DNA from: Pseudoalteromonas aurantia 208 | GTDB lineage: Bacteria; Pseudomonadota; Gammaproteobacteria; Enterobacterales; Alteromonadaceae | Direction: 5' to 3' | NCBI RefSeq assembly: GCF_014858725.1 | Contig: NZ_AQGV01000015.1 | Location: 992,001 to 1,056,000, forward strand | Length of the DNA: 64,000 nt | Shown here: positions 54,501 through 62,623 of the stretch, in pieces | Layout: every line of letters begins with the position of its first letter | Numbering within the stretch: the first letter of the stretch is position 1 | Notes under the pieces: generated by a model | What the model saw: only the letters and a program-made list of their open reading frames with translations | Told to the model about the DNA's origin: nothing | The model's database searches: none | Translations under genes and position numbers: made by a program

Positions 54501-57500
54501 TCACCCGACCGCCAATTTCCCAGCCTCGTGCCACATGTCACTTGGCATGGGGTTCATCAATTCCCACGTGATATTCATCGGTTGGCTGCCGGTGTGGCTT
54601 TGGTATATAACCTCGCCATAGTTTACAAAACCCATGGTTCGGCCATTTTCGTCTTTGCCTTGTTCTCGGACAAATAACAAGATGGTTTTACCTGTTTGTT
54701 GGTGTTCAATGTAGCTTAAGCCGCGACCGTGTTCTGGGCGGGCGCTGTTTTGTGTTTGCCAATGAAACAATGTGGGGCTCAGTGCATAGTCGTGATACAA
54801 CGTGGTGGGCGAATAAGTTTTTTCGCACTTGTTAAGGGTAACAAATAGCAGTTCTAGGCTTTGTTTTTTAAATTCTAATATGCCTTCGCGCGCGGTCGAT
54901 TTTTTATCAAAAGTGTGCGCGCCAAAGGCGGCGAGTATGTGTTGGCGCGTGTAGCGGCTATGTAATTTTATAGCGTGATTGGGCAAACACGCTAAATCAT
55001 GCTCTTGTTGGTGAATACGGTTAATTAAAAGCGTAATTACTTGTGCCAGCTCTTGCTGTAACACTGGATGTTTAAGGGCTTTTAAGCTTTGCTCTAGAGC
55101 GTTAAACCCTAAATCTTTACCTGTACTATCCCAAAAGTTGTAATGAGCCATTAGCGCAAATTGTTGGTTTATCGGTGTTGGCGCAAAGTTAAAGTTGTTA
55201 TTACATAATTCCTTTAGAAAACGTAAATAGCTAAGTGAGTCGCAGTTAAGTAATTGGGTGTTTATGGCGCGGTAATACGCGGCATAAATATCGGCTTGTT
55301 CTTTGGGAATGACATCACCTTTTAGCCAGTGCCAGCCGCCAAGCTTTTTGTCTTTTGGTTTGTAGATGTCTTCAAGTGTGACCTGCGGGTTGAGACGTAA
55401 AAAATTGCTTAAGGTGAGCTCGTCGTCACTGTGCTGTGAATAGCCAGCAATGAGTTGCTGGAGGCGGCGCTTGCCATTTATGGCCTGCTGAATATTCTTT
55501 AATATGGTTTTTTGCGTTTGCTTTTGTAGCTCTATACGGCAACCCAACGGCAAATGCGGAAAGTTGTTTTCAATTTCATTTTTGATTGGTTGACTGCTTT
55601 TACCAATGAGTGCACGAAACTTACTGGCAAAGTCGTATTCTGGGCGTGCATTACCTACAAAGTCGAGTACGGTACAACATTGCTTTGAACCACCCAAAGA
55701 AAGGCTATTGTCGGGCAAACGCAAACCGCGGCCTAGTTGCTGTAAAAAGAGTGTTAGGCTTTCGGTTGGTCGTAAAAATAGCAGGGTGTCGACTTCTGGA
55801 ATATCAACGCCCTCGTTAAAAATATCGACTACGCACAGGATTTGAATAGCGCCATTGCGCAGTGCTTGTTGTTTTTGTACACGCTCGCGGGTGTTTTTAC
55901 TGGTAAGTACGTCGGCATTGATACCTGCAAGGTTGAATTTGGCGGCCATAAACTCGGCATGGGCTTGGCTTACACAAAATGCCAGCGCTTTGATGGTGTG
56001 AACGTTGGTGACAATGTCGGCTAGGCTGGTGATAATTTTAGTTGCGCGATTATTCTCGCCAGTATAAAGGTTGCTTAGCTCGGCTATGTCATAGCGGCCA
56101 TTGCGCCAAGGGATTTGGTTTAAGTCGAGTGTATCGTCAATACCAAAGTATTGAAATGGGCATAAATGACGTTGATTAATGGCTTCAGGTAAGCGTATTT
56201 CAGCGGCGATGACATCGCAAAAATCTTCTAATATATTAGCGCCGTCTTGTCGCTCTGGTGTGGCGGTTAACCCCAGTAATATGGTTGGCGTAAAATGCTT
56301 TAATACGGTCCGGTAACTGGTTGCACTCACATGGTGTACTTCGTCGATGACAATGTAGTCATAATAATCGGGTGTTAGCTGTAAGGTGGCTAATTGGTTG
56401 TTGATCGTTTGGATTGATGCAAATAATTGGTTATAACGCTCTGGGGTATAGTTACCCACCCACAATTCGCCAAAGTTATTATTTTTAAGCACGCCACGAT
56501 AAGCGCTTTGAGCTTGTTTGAGTATTTCTTCGCGGTGGGCAATAAATAAAAAAGTGGCATTTGGGTTTTCATCGTAAAGAGGTTTAAAGTCAAAAGCCGA
56601 AACAATGGTTTTACCCGTGCCAGTAGCTGCAACCACCAAGTTTTTAAAGCGGTTGTGAACGCTGCGTTCGACAATAAGCTTTTCTAAAATGACTTTTTGA
56701 TGGGGCTTTGGGGCTATATCAAAATAAAAGGAGTTACTTGGTTGGCGTACTCCGCGTTGTTCTTTTAGTGAATTTATCAGCTTTTCTTTACACGCCAATT
56801 TACCTGTAAACAGTTCAAATTCTTTTGATTGCCAGTAAGTTTCAAAGGTGCTTTTAGTTTTGGCGATAATATGCGGGATTTCTTGTGCAGTGATTTTTAA
56901 ATTCCATTCAAGGCCACTGGTGAGTGCTGAATGCGATAAATTAGATGAGCCAATATAGCCGGTATGAAAGCCCGTATTACGTAAAAACAAGTATGATTTT
57001 GCATGTAGGCGCTCTTGTTGGTTGTTGTAACTGAGCTTCACTTCGGTATTGGGTAAGCTTGCCAAAAACTCTACTGCTTTGGCGTCGGTTGCACCCATAT
57101 AAGACGTTGTTATTACCTTGAGCTGCTTACCACTGTGAGTAAATGCTTCGAGCTCATTTTTGAATATACGCAGCCCCGTCCATTTTATAAATGATACTAA
57201 CCAGTAGATGGTATCGGCTGAGTTGATCTCACGTTTTAGCTCCGTTTCTAAAGAAATACCAGCGTTTGCGCCTGAGAACAGCTCGCTCTGAGTTAGTCCC
57301 GCGAGCGGAAATATACCATTCGTGTAAGCAGGTAAATCAGCGGCGATAGGGTTACTTTTATCAAACAACGCTGTGAGTATTTTGCCTTGTGAGTCAATTA
57401 AGTTATCGCTAATGAGTGCATCGTCAGTAATGTGATCTTTTAACCAAAAAACTAGTTTGTTAGCGAGTTCTATTTGGTGCTGTAACCGTTCGCTGGAGTT

Positions 57501-57668
57501 AGGTATAGCATTGATGGCGTGTTCTACCAGCTTTGCTAAAAAACGCGACAGCCAAGTTGCGGCTTCGGCACTTTCAAGTACACGTTCACCCACGTAAAAG
57601 CGTTCTCTGTTGAGGTTTTGCTCGACCACTTGGGTGATGAGCTGCTCGTAAATACCGATTTGTTCCAC
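54501..57668 (-). CDS. PLD-nuclease/SF2 helicase/DUF3427 fusion protein
   Basis: The 1055-residue protein has three parts. Residues about 120-290 form a phospholipase-D-type nuclease domain (His222-Ala-Lys224 in RLHAKSYLF, then GSSN at about 240-243). Residues about 320-480 are the first helicase lobe (Walker A ATGTGKT about 348-354, DEVHH 442-446, LTATPER 467-473), and about 540-660 the second lobe (QQLGRGLRLP about 643-652). The rest matches the DUF3427-type C-terminus found in such helicases. Only one HKD motif is present, so a dimeric nuclease is likely. Proteins with this layout occur in phage-defence contexts, but are also found alone. An ATP-driven DNA-processing nuclease is a reasonable inference. 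Confidence 0.88.
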   Translation of the reverse strand: MEQIGIYEQLITQVVEQNLNRERFYVGERVLESAEAATWLSRFLAKLVEHAINAIPNSSERLQHQIELANKLVFWLKDHITDDALISDNLIDSQGKILTALFDKSNPIAADLPAYTNGIFPLAGLTQSELFSGANAGISLETELKREINSADTIYWLVSFIKWTGLRIFKNELEAFTHSGKQLKVITTSYMGATDAKAVEFLASLPNTEVKLSYNNQQERLHAKSYLFLRNTGFHTGYIGSSNLSHSALTSGLEWNLKITAQEIPHIIAKTKSTFETYWQSKEFELFTGKLACKEKLINSLKEQRGVRQPSNSFYFDIAPKPHQKVILEKLIVERSVHNRFKNLVVAATGTGKTIVSAFDFKPLYDENPNATFLFIAHREEILKQAQSAYRGVLKNNNFGELWVGNYTPERYNQLFASIQTINNQLATLQLTPDYYDYIVIDEVHHVSATSYRTVLKHFTPTILLGLTATPERQDGANILEDFCDVIAAEIRLPEAINQRHLCPFQYFGIDDTLDLNQIPWRNGRYDIAELSNLYTGENNRATKIITSLADIVTNVHTIKALAFCVSQAHAEFMAAKFNLAGINADVLTSKNTRERVQKQQALRNGAIQILCVVDIFNEGVDIPEVDTLLFLRPTESLTLFLQQLGRGLRLPDNSLSLGGSKQCCTVLDFVGNARPEYDFASKFRALIGKSSQPIKNEIENNFPHLPLGCRIELQKQTQKTILKNIQQAINGKRRLQQLIAGYSQHSDDELTLSNFLRLNPQVTLEDIYKPKDKKLGGWHWLKGDVIPKEQADIYAAYYRAINTQLLNCDSLSYLRFLKELCNNNFNFAPTPINQQFALMAHYNFWDSTGKDLGFNALEQSLKALKHPVLQQELAQVITLLINRIHQQEHDLACLPNHAIKLHSRYTRQHILAAFGAHTFDKKSTAREGILEFKKQSLELLFVTLNKCEKTYSPTTLYHDYALSPTLFHWQTQNSARPEHGRGLSYIEHQQTGKTILLFVREQGKDENGRTMGFVNYGEVIYQSHTGSQPMNITWELMNPMPSDMWHEAGKLAVG

Positions 57669-57801
57669 GTTTATTCCTTTTACTGCTGTGTTGTGGTTGC
57701 TGTAACTCCTTGAAACGATGTTTAGTTTAATTTATTGGGGTGAGGTTTGGAAGGGTTGTGCTGTCTGAGATTAGCCTTGGCTTTGCAGTGGTAGGTTAGA
57801 T

Positions 57802-58081
57802 TGGACCCTGACCTGCGTCAGGGGGACGAGTGGTGGGGGAGTTGGGTGTGATATTGGATATGGGGTTTTGTTTAGCTTTGGTGTGTTTGGTTGGCATGGA
57901 CCCTGACCTGCGTCAAGGAGACGAGTGATGTGTTGGGTGTGGAGTTAGGTTTAACTTTCTCGTGGTCGGTTGGGGTGGGCCCTGACCTGCGTCAGGGAGA
58001 CGAATGGCGGGGGGGATGTGGAGTGGGTTTAGCTTTCGAGTGTTTGGTTGGATGGCCCCAGAGCTTCGTCAGGGAGGCAAA
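57802..58081 (-). repeat. Palindrome array D (four minus-oriented units)
   Basis: Units at 57802-57830, 57897-57925, 57976-58004 and 58053-58081 read TGGACCCTGACCTGCGTCAG then GGGGACGAG or close variants, i.e. the array-B/C element on the minus strand. The fourth is degenerate. They fill the 515-base gap between the helicase start (57668) and the peptidase start (58184). The G-rich spacers (GTGGTGGGGGAG, GGTTTAGCTTTCG) also recur. A 75-codon frame here is only repeat translation. Confidence 0.85.
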
Positions 58082-58183
58082 TTCGATGAAGGGTATACGG
58101 ATTGTCGTTAAGTGTTAAAATACAGATGCTGTTGATTTACCAAACGGCTAGTAAATCAACACTCATAGACTAAGGATAGTTAA

Positions 58184-59284
58184 ATGCAGCGATGGACGCG
58201 TTTTATAATGATAACTGTACTGGTTATTACTTCGATTTCTTTATCATATTTTTTTAGTAATAGGCAGTTTTGGTTTAGTCCTCTGCATACACAGCCAGCA
58301 GTCACTGATCCAACAAAAATATCTGAGTTTCATGTATCGCAACCCTCCGTAATTTTATCTAAAGAATCGACTTATATTCATAATAACCACAAAATGTTCC
58401 GTAAAAGTTGTGAAAAAGCCGACTTAGGAGCTGTAAAATATGAGCAACTAGATGGTATTTATACTTGGGTTGATGAGCGAGGAATTAAAAATTTTAGTGA
58501 TAAAAAACCACACTCTGCGGCAGAGCTTTATCACACTACTAAAAATAATACATTAGACTATTTTGAACTTAACGTGCAAGCCCGAGGGTTGCCTGTTCGG
58601 TTTAAAAATCAGCTTTCTGCAAATTTACGGGCCGTTTTTAGAGCTTATGCAACTTTAGTTGGTTTAAAAGTTATGCGTAAGGTGAAGCTAAATCTACATA
58701 TATTGCCCAATACCAGAGCTTATAACCATGAGGTTAAAAGTTTAGGGGGGGATCCTACCGGAACAACTGGCGTTTACTTTGGTAGTAAAAATACAGCATA
58801 TATAAAATATAGCACGTTTGAACACACTATTAAGGTGGCAGTTCATGAAGCAGTGCACGCAATTAATGAAGCGGTTATTGGTGATACGCCTAAATGGTTT
58901 AACGAGGGGTTGGCTGAATATTTTGAATATACTCATGTACACATGCAAGCCAGTATTATTGAACCGAATAAAAGCTGGGTATCGTTGAATGGACGTCTGT
59001 TAAAGTCGGTGATCCAGCCTCGAAAGTTAGTTCATACTAGCCCACATTGGCGTAAGTCGAATTATGCTCAAATGTATAGAAGTAGCTGGGCATTTGTATA
59101 CTTTTTAGCAAGCGATGATACCCGTAAGTTATTATTAAGAAAGTATTTACTGGCTGAGCAGAGCAACAAATGTGACACGTTGGGAAATGATAAAATTTGG
59201 ACATACTTAACAGCGCGTCAAGGTAACCTAGAGCACGCGTTTGTACGTTTTACGAAAAGTAAATTAACTGCGCATCGATACTAG
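58184..59284 (+). CDS. Membrane-anchored DUF4124/HEXXH metallopeptidase-like protein
   Basis: The 366-residue protein has one N-terminal membrane segment (about 7-26) with the bulk outside the cytoplasm. A DUF4124-like motif (YTWVDERGIKNFSDKKP, 93-109) is followed by a gluzincin-type zinc site His221-Glu-x2-His225 (VAVHEAVHAINEAV) with a downstream Glu241 in WFNEGLAEYFE, the layout of the peptidase-MA/DUF1570 group. DUF4124 is usually found alone in periplasmic proteins. The combination points to an envelope protease of unknown substrate. Confidence 0.8.
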   Translation: MQRWTRFIMITVLVITSISLSYFFSNRQFWFSPLHTQPAVTDPTKISEFHVSQPSVILSKESTYIHNNHKMFRKSCEKADLGAVKYEQLDGIYTWVDERGIKNFSDKKPHSAAELYHTTKNNTLDYFELNVQARGLPVRFKNQLSANLRAVFRAYATLVGLKVMRKVKLNLHILPNTRAYNHEVKSLGGDPTGTTGVYFGSKNTAYIKYSTFEHTIKVAVHEAVHAINEAVIGDTPKWFNEGLAEYFEYTHVHMQASIIEPNKSWVSLNGRLLKSVIQPRKLVHTSPHWRKSNYAQMYRSSWAFVYFLASDDTRKLLLRKYLLAEQSNKCDTLGNDKIWTYLTARQGNLEHAFVRFTKSKLTAHRY

Positions 59285-59526
59285 GTTAAAAACTTACTCT
59301 AATCATACGCGGGATGGGGGCAATAGATGTGATGAGTGCTGCTACTTGATTGGTAGCGCCACTAAGATTAATTATACATCTTAATCGTTTCTGAACTGCC
59401 GTAGCAAAGCGAGTTTTTTGGTATTTAATATTAAATTAGTTCAACTTATTTGTAGACAGCCTTAACCTTGCTGTGTACTTTATAACCTCATTTTGGAAAT
59501 GATTAAACTAAAAGGAATGTATATAC

Positions 59527-59703
59527 ATGGAATTATTACTCAATAAAAAATCACTAAAAACACTCAGTAATAAAGATTTACCAATGGCATTAACACCAGT
59601 TGCGGCTGGTGGTGCTGAAGATGTAAATTTTACCTTGTATGCAGGTTGCAATACTCGCCCTTCTGATCCTAGGATCTGTGGTGGTACTGGGCGTACTAAG
59701 TAA
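59527..59703 (+). CDS. RiPP-like (class I lanthipeptide-type) precursor peptide 2
   Basis: The frame encodes 58 residues, too short for common gene callers. AAAGGA lies about 10 bases before the ATG. The leader MELLLNKKSLKTLSNKDLP closely matches peptide 1 at 42670-42855 (LNKK..KTL.N, then LP...T...AGG), and the break VAAGGA is a classic double-Gly-type leader end. The core has two Cys and several Thr/Ser, and contains NTRPSDPRIC, which aligns with NSRPSIC of peptide 1. Two independent short frames sharing leader and core motifs are strong evidence that both are real genes. No LanB/LanC, YcaO or radical-SAM enzyme or exporter is in the window. Confidence 0.7.
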   Translation: MELLLNKKSLKTLSNKDLPMALTPVAAGGAEDVNFTLYAGCNTRPSDPRICGGTGRTK

Positions 59704-59712
59704 TTTAAACGA

Positions 59713-59739
59713 GTGGCTAATATGATTAATATTGGCCAC
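59713..59739 (+). terminator. Hairpin after RiPP-like precursor 2
   Basis: GTGGCTAATAT and ATATTGGCCAC pair over 10 bp with one mismatch around a 5-base loop, 10 bases beyond the stop codon. The following sequence is GCTTTG, a weak T-run, so termination is probable but not certain. Confidence 0.55.
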
Positions 59740-59932
59740 GCTTTGTCAATTTAGCACTATTTTAATTATTGCTACCCACCTCGTTTATTACCTACTTTAC
59801 TTTAACTCTTATTTTTACTTTACATCATTTACTGCCAAGTAGCGTGAAAGCTCAGCATTGTCGTTTTGAACGTGTTTTAGAATCTATTGCTTGTGGCGCG
59901 CGGGTAATGAGACTTCGGTGACATGAAAAGCA

Positions 59933-60356
59933 TGGGTCCTGACCTGCGTCAGGAAGACAAATGGTGGGGGCGTTGGGTTGCTTGTAACTGGTGATATTCG
60001 CGTTTATGGGATGGTGAGTGGTTTATTTGTCGCCCTGAATTTATTTCAGGGTCTAGGTCTGAGATGTTCGAAAGTGAATAATGATGGTTTGATGGGTCCT
60101 GACCTGCGTCAGGAAGACGAATGGAGGGGGTGTTGGGTTGCTTGTAAGTGGTGATATTCGCGTTTATGGGATGGTGAGTGGTTCATTTGTCGCCCTGAAT
60201 TCATTTCAGGGTCTAGGTTTGGCGTAGTTCGAGAGTAAAGGGTTAGTAATAATCATGGGTCCTGACCTGAGTCAGGAAGACGAATGGAGGGGAGTTGGTT
60301 GTTGGGTTTAGTTTTGGCGTGCTTGGATGAGCCCTGACTTTCCTCAGGAAGACTAA
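59933..60356. repeat. Palindrome array E (six units, mixed orientation, 160-bp tandem period)
   Basis: Minus-type units (TGGGTCCTGACCTGCGTCAG then GAAGACGAA) lie at 59933, 60093, 60256 and 60328. They alternate with plus-type units of the second subfamily (TTGTCGCCCTGAATTTATTT then CAGGGTCTA) at 60027 and 60187. The stretch from 59933 repeats at 60093 with a 160-base period, including the spacer GGTGATATTCGCGTTTATGG. Together with unique sequence on each side they fill the gap from the RiPP-like gene to zigA. Confidence 0.88.
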
Positions 60357-60414
60357 TGGTGGGGTAGGTGGGTGGCAGGAGAATAACGGTAGGAGCTTTA
60401 AAAAGTTGCGCAAC

Positions 60415-60437
60415 GAAGTGTTATAATATAACGTATC
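60415..60437 (+). promoter_or_regulatory. Zur-box-like palindrome upstream of zigA
   Basis: GAAGTGTTATAATATAACGTATC closely matches the gammaproteobacterial Zur pattern GAAATGTTATANTATAACATTTC, with a perfect GTTATAATATAAC core. The core also contains a TATAAT -10 hexamer, so zinc-loaded Zur would cover the promoter. It lies about 84 bases upstream of the zigA start. Confidence 0.75.
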
Positions 60438-60520
60438 TTGTTGGGTCGTGTTATTAGCGCTTCGTCATCGCTAATGATCAAATCAAAACCGTCAATTTAT
60501 AATTCAATGTGGTCAAAATT

Positions 60521-61723
60521 ATGTCTAATATACCGTCGTTATTGCCAGTTACTGTGCTTTCTGGCTTTTTAGGTGCAGGTAAAACTACCGTTCTCAATCA
60601 TATTCTAAGCAATCGAGAAGGCCTCAAAGTGGCTGTCATTGTTAATGATATGAGTGAAGTTAATATTGATGCTGTAACAGTACAAAATGAAATAAGTTTA
60701 AACAGGGCTGAAGAAAAGCTAGTTGAAATGAGTAATGGCTGTATTTGTTGCACACTCAGAGAAGACTTGCTTGAAGAAATAACCCGTTTGGCCAATGAGG
60801 GCAAATATGATTATTTGGTTATTGAATCGACCGGTATTTCAGAACCTTTACCGGTGGCCGAAACATTCACGTTTGCAGATGAAAATGGCATTAGCTTATC
60901 GGATGTTGCCCAGTTAGATACCATGGTGACTGTGGTCGATGCGGTTAACTTTTTAAAAGATTACGATGAAGCCAGATCTTTACACGAAGTAGGTGAAAGC
61001 TTGGGTGAAGAAGACGAGCGCAGTGTTGCTGATTTATTGGTTGAGCAGGTGGAGTTCGCCAATGTGTTGTTAATTAGTAAAACGGATTTGATTTCTGACA
61101 CTGAGTTAGCTCGCCTTAAAAGTATTTTAAAAACGCTCAATACCGATGCTGAACAAATTGCCATTTCAAATGGGAATGTGCCTTTAAAGCAGGTGTTAGC
61201 GACCGGTAAATTCAGTTTTGAAAAGGCAAGTGTTGCAGCGGGTTGGTTAAAAGAAATGCGCGGTGAGCATTTACCTGAAACAGAAGAGTTTGGTATTAGC
61301 AGCTTTGTGTTTGAAGCGAGGCGACCGTTTTATCCTGAAAAGTTTTATAACTTTTTACACAGTAAAGAGATCGCGGGTAAGTTGATCCGATCAAAAGGCT
61401 TTTTTTGGCTGGCAACAAGGCCGCAATTTGCAGGAAGTTGGAGCCAAGCGGGGGGAATGGCAAGATATGGTGCTGCTGGGCTTTTTTGGAAAGCTGTGCC
61501 AGAACAAGATTGGCCAACGGACCCTGATTACCGTCAAGCAATAGAAGCGCAATGGATTGAGCCGTTCGGTGATATGCGCCAAGAGCTGGTTTTTATTGGT
61601 CAAGGGTTAGATAAGACCGATATTATCAATCGATTAAACGCGTGTTTATTAGAGGATGACGAACTGCTAAAAGGCGCACCATCTTGGGCTAAATTACCAG
61701 ACCCATTTCCATTGTGGGAATGA
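60521..61723 (+). CDS. zigA: COG0523/ZigA-type GTP-dependent zinc metallochaperone
   Basis: The 400-residue CobW-like GTPase has a P-loop LSGFLGAGKTTVLN (about 12-25), the metal-binding CxCC signature of this family (NGCICCTLREDLL), switch motifs (VIESTGISEPLPVAETF; LLISKTDLI), and a CobW C-terminal domain (FGISSFVFEARRPFYPEKFY). Length and sequence fit the Zur-controlled ZigA branch that supplies zinc to enzymes when the metal is scarce. The Zur-like box at 60415-60437 supports this. Start at ATG 60521; a GTG four codons upstream is in frame but less likely. Confidence 0.88.
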   Translation: MSNIPSLLPVTVLSGFLGAGKTTVLNHILSNREGLKVAVIVNDMSEVNIDAVTVQNEISLNRAEEKLVEMSNGCICCTLREDLLEEITRLANEGKYDYLVIESTGISEPLPVAETFTFADENGISLSDVAQLDTMVTVVDAVNFLKDYDEARSLHEVGESLGEEDERSVADLLVEQVEFANVLLISKTDLISDTELARLKSILKTLNTDAEQIAISNGNVPLKQVLATGKFSFEKASVAAGWLKEMRGEHLPETEEFGISSFVFEARRPFYPEKFYNFLHSKEIAGKLIRSKGFFWLATRPQFAGSWSQAGGMARYGAAGLFWKAVPEQDWPTDPDYRQAIEAQWIEPFGDMRQELVFIGQGLDKTDIINRLNACLLEDDELLKGAPSWAKLPDPFPLWE

Positions 61724-61793
61724 TGCCTCTTAGGAGTTTAAGTTGGTTTGTCATTTTGAATTCAGTGAGTAATTAATAGCGGCGATTCCTTAT

Positions 61794-62604
61794 TGGCACT
61801 GACCTGCGTCAGGGAGACGCATACTCTCCTTTTTTGTATGTTATGAGTTCAGATACTCTTCATTCGTCTCCCTGAATTTATTTCAGGGTCCACTTGTTGT
61901 GTATCAAGTGAGAGTTTTGAGGGCTATTCAGCATGGGTCCTGACCTGCGTCAGGAAGACGAAGAGTGGTGAATTGATCACGAGATTGTATTTCGTAGCGG
62001 CGCAAGCTTTAGCATTTTGAGTTATAGACTTACCTGTCTCCCTGAATTTATTTTAGGGTCCACTTTTTGTGTAGCAAGTGAGAGTCTTGAGGGTTATTCA
62101 GCATGGATCCTGACCTGCGTCAGGAAGACGAAAAGTGGTGAATTGATCACGAGATTGTATTTCGTAGCGGCGCAAGCTTTAGCATTTTGAGTTATAGACT
62201 TACCTGTCTCCCTGAATTTATTTTAGGGTCCACTTTTTGTGCAGCAAGTGAGAGTCTTGAGGGTTATCTAGCATGGATCCTGACCTTCGTCAGGAAGACG
62301 AAAGAAGGAAGCGAGCTGTAGCTATGGATCCTGTTCTGCGTCAGGAAGACGAAAGAAGGAAGCGAGCTGCAGCCATGGATTCTGTTCTGCTTCAGGGAGA
62401 CGCATACTCCCCTTTTTGTGAGTTATCAGTTTAGATACTCTCCCTTCGTCTCCCTGAATTTATTTCAGGGTCCACTTGTTGTGTACCAAGTGAGACTCCT
62501 GAGTGTTATTCAGCATGGATCCTGACCTTCGTCAGGAAGACGAAAGAGGAAGTTGGCATGGCGTTCCACACTTTTCGTCGTTCTGAACTTGTTTCAGAAT
62601 CTAT
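61794..62604. repeat. Palindrome array F (twelve units, alternating orientation, 170-bp tandem duplication)
   Basis: Minus-type units begin at 61794, 61934, 62104, 62274, 62325, 62376 and 62516. Plus-type CCTGAATTTATTTCAGG units begin at about 61863, 62033, 62213 and 62445, and a diverged plus unit (TTCGTCGTTCTGAACTTGTT then TCAGAATCTA) at 62574. Bases 61931-62100 and 62101-62270 are an almost perfect 170-bp tandem duplication containing one unit of each type and the spacer GATCACGAGATTGTATTTCG. The array fills the whole gap between zigA and dgt. Confidence 0.9.
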
Positions 62605-62623
62605 AGCTTAAGAGGTTGACTAT

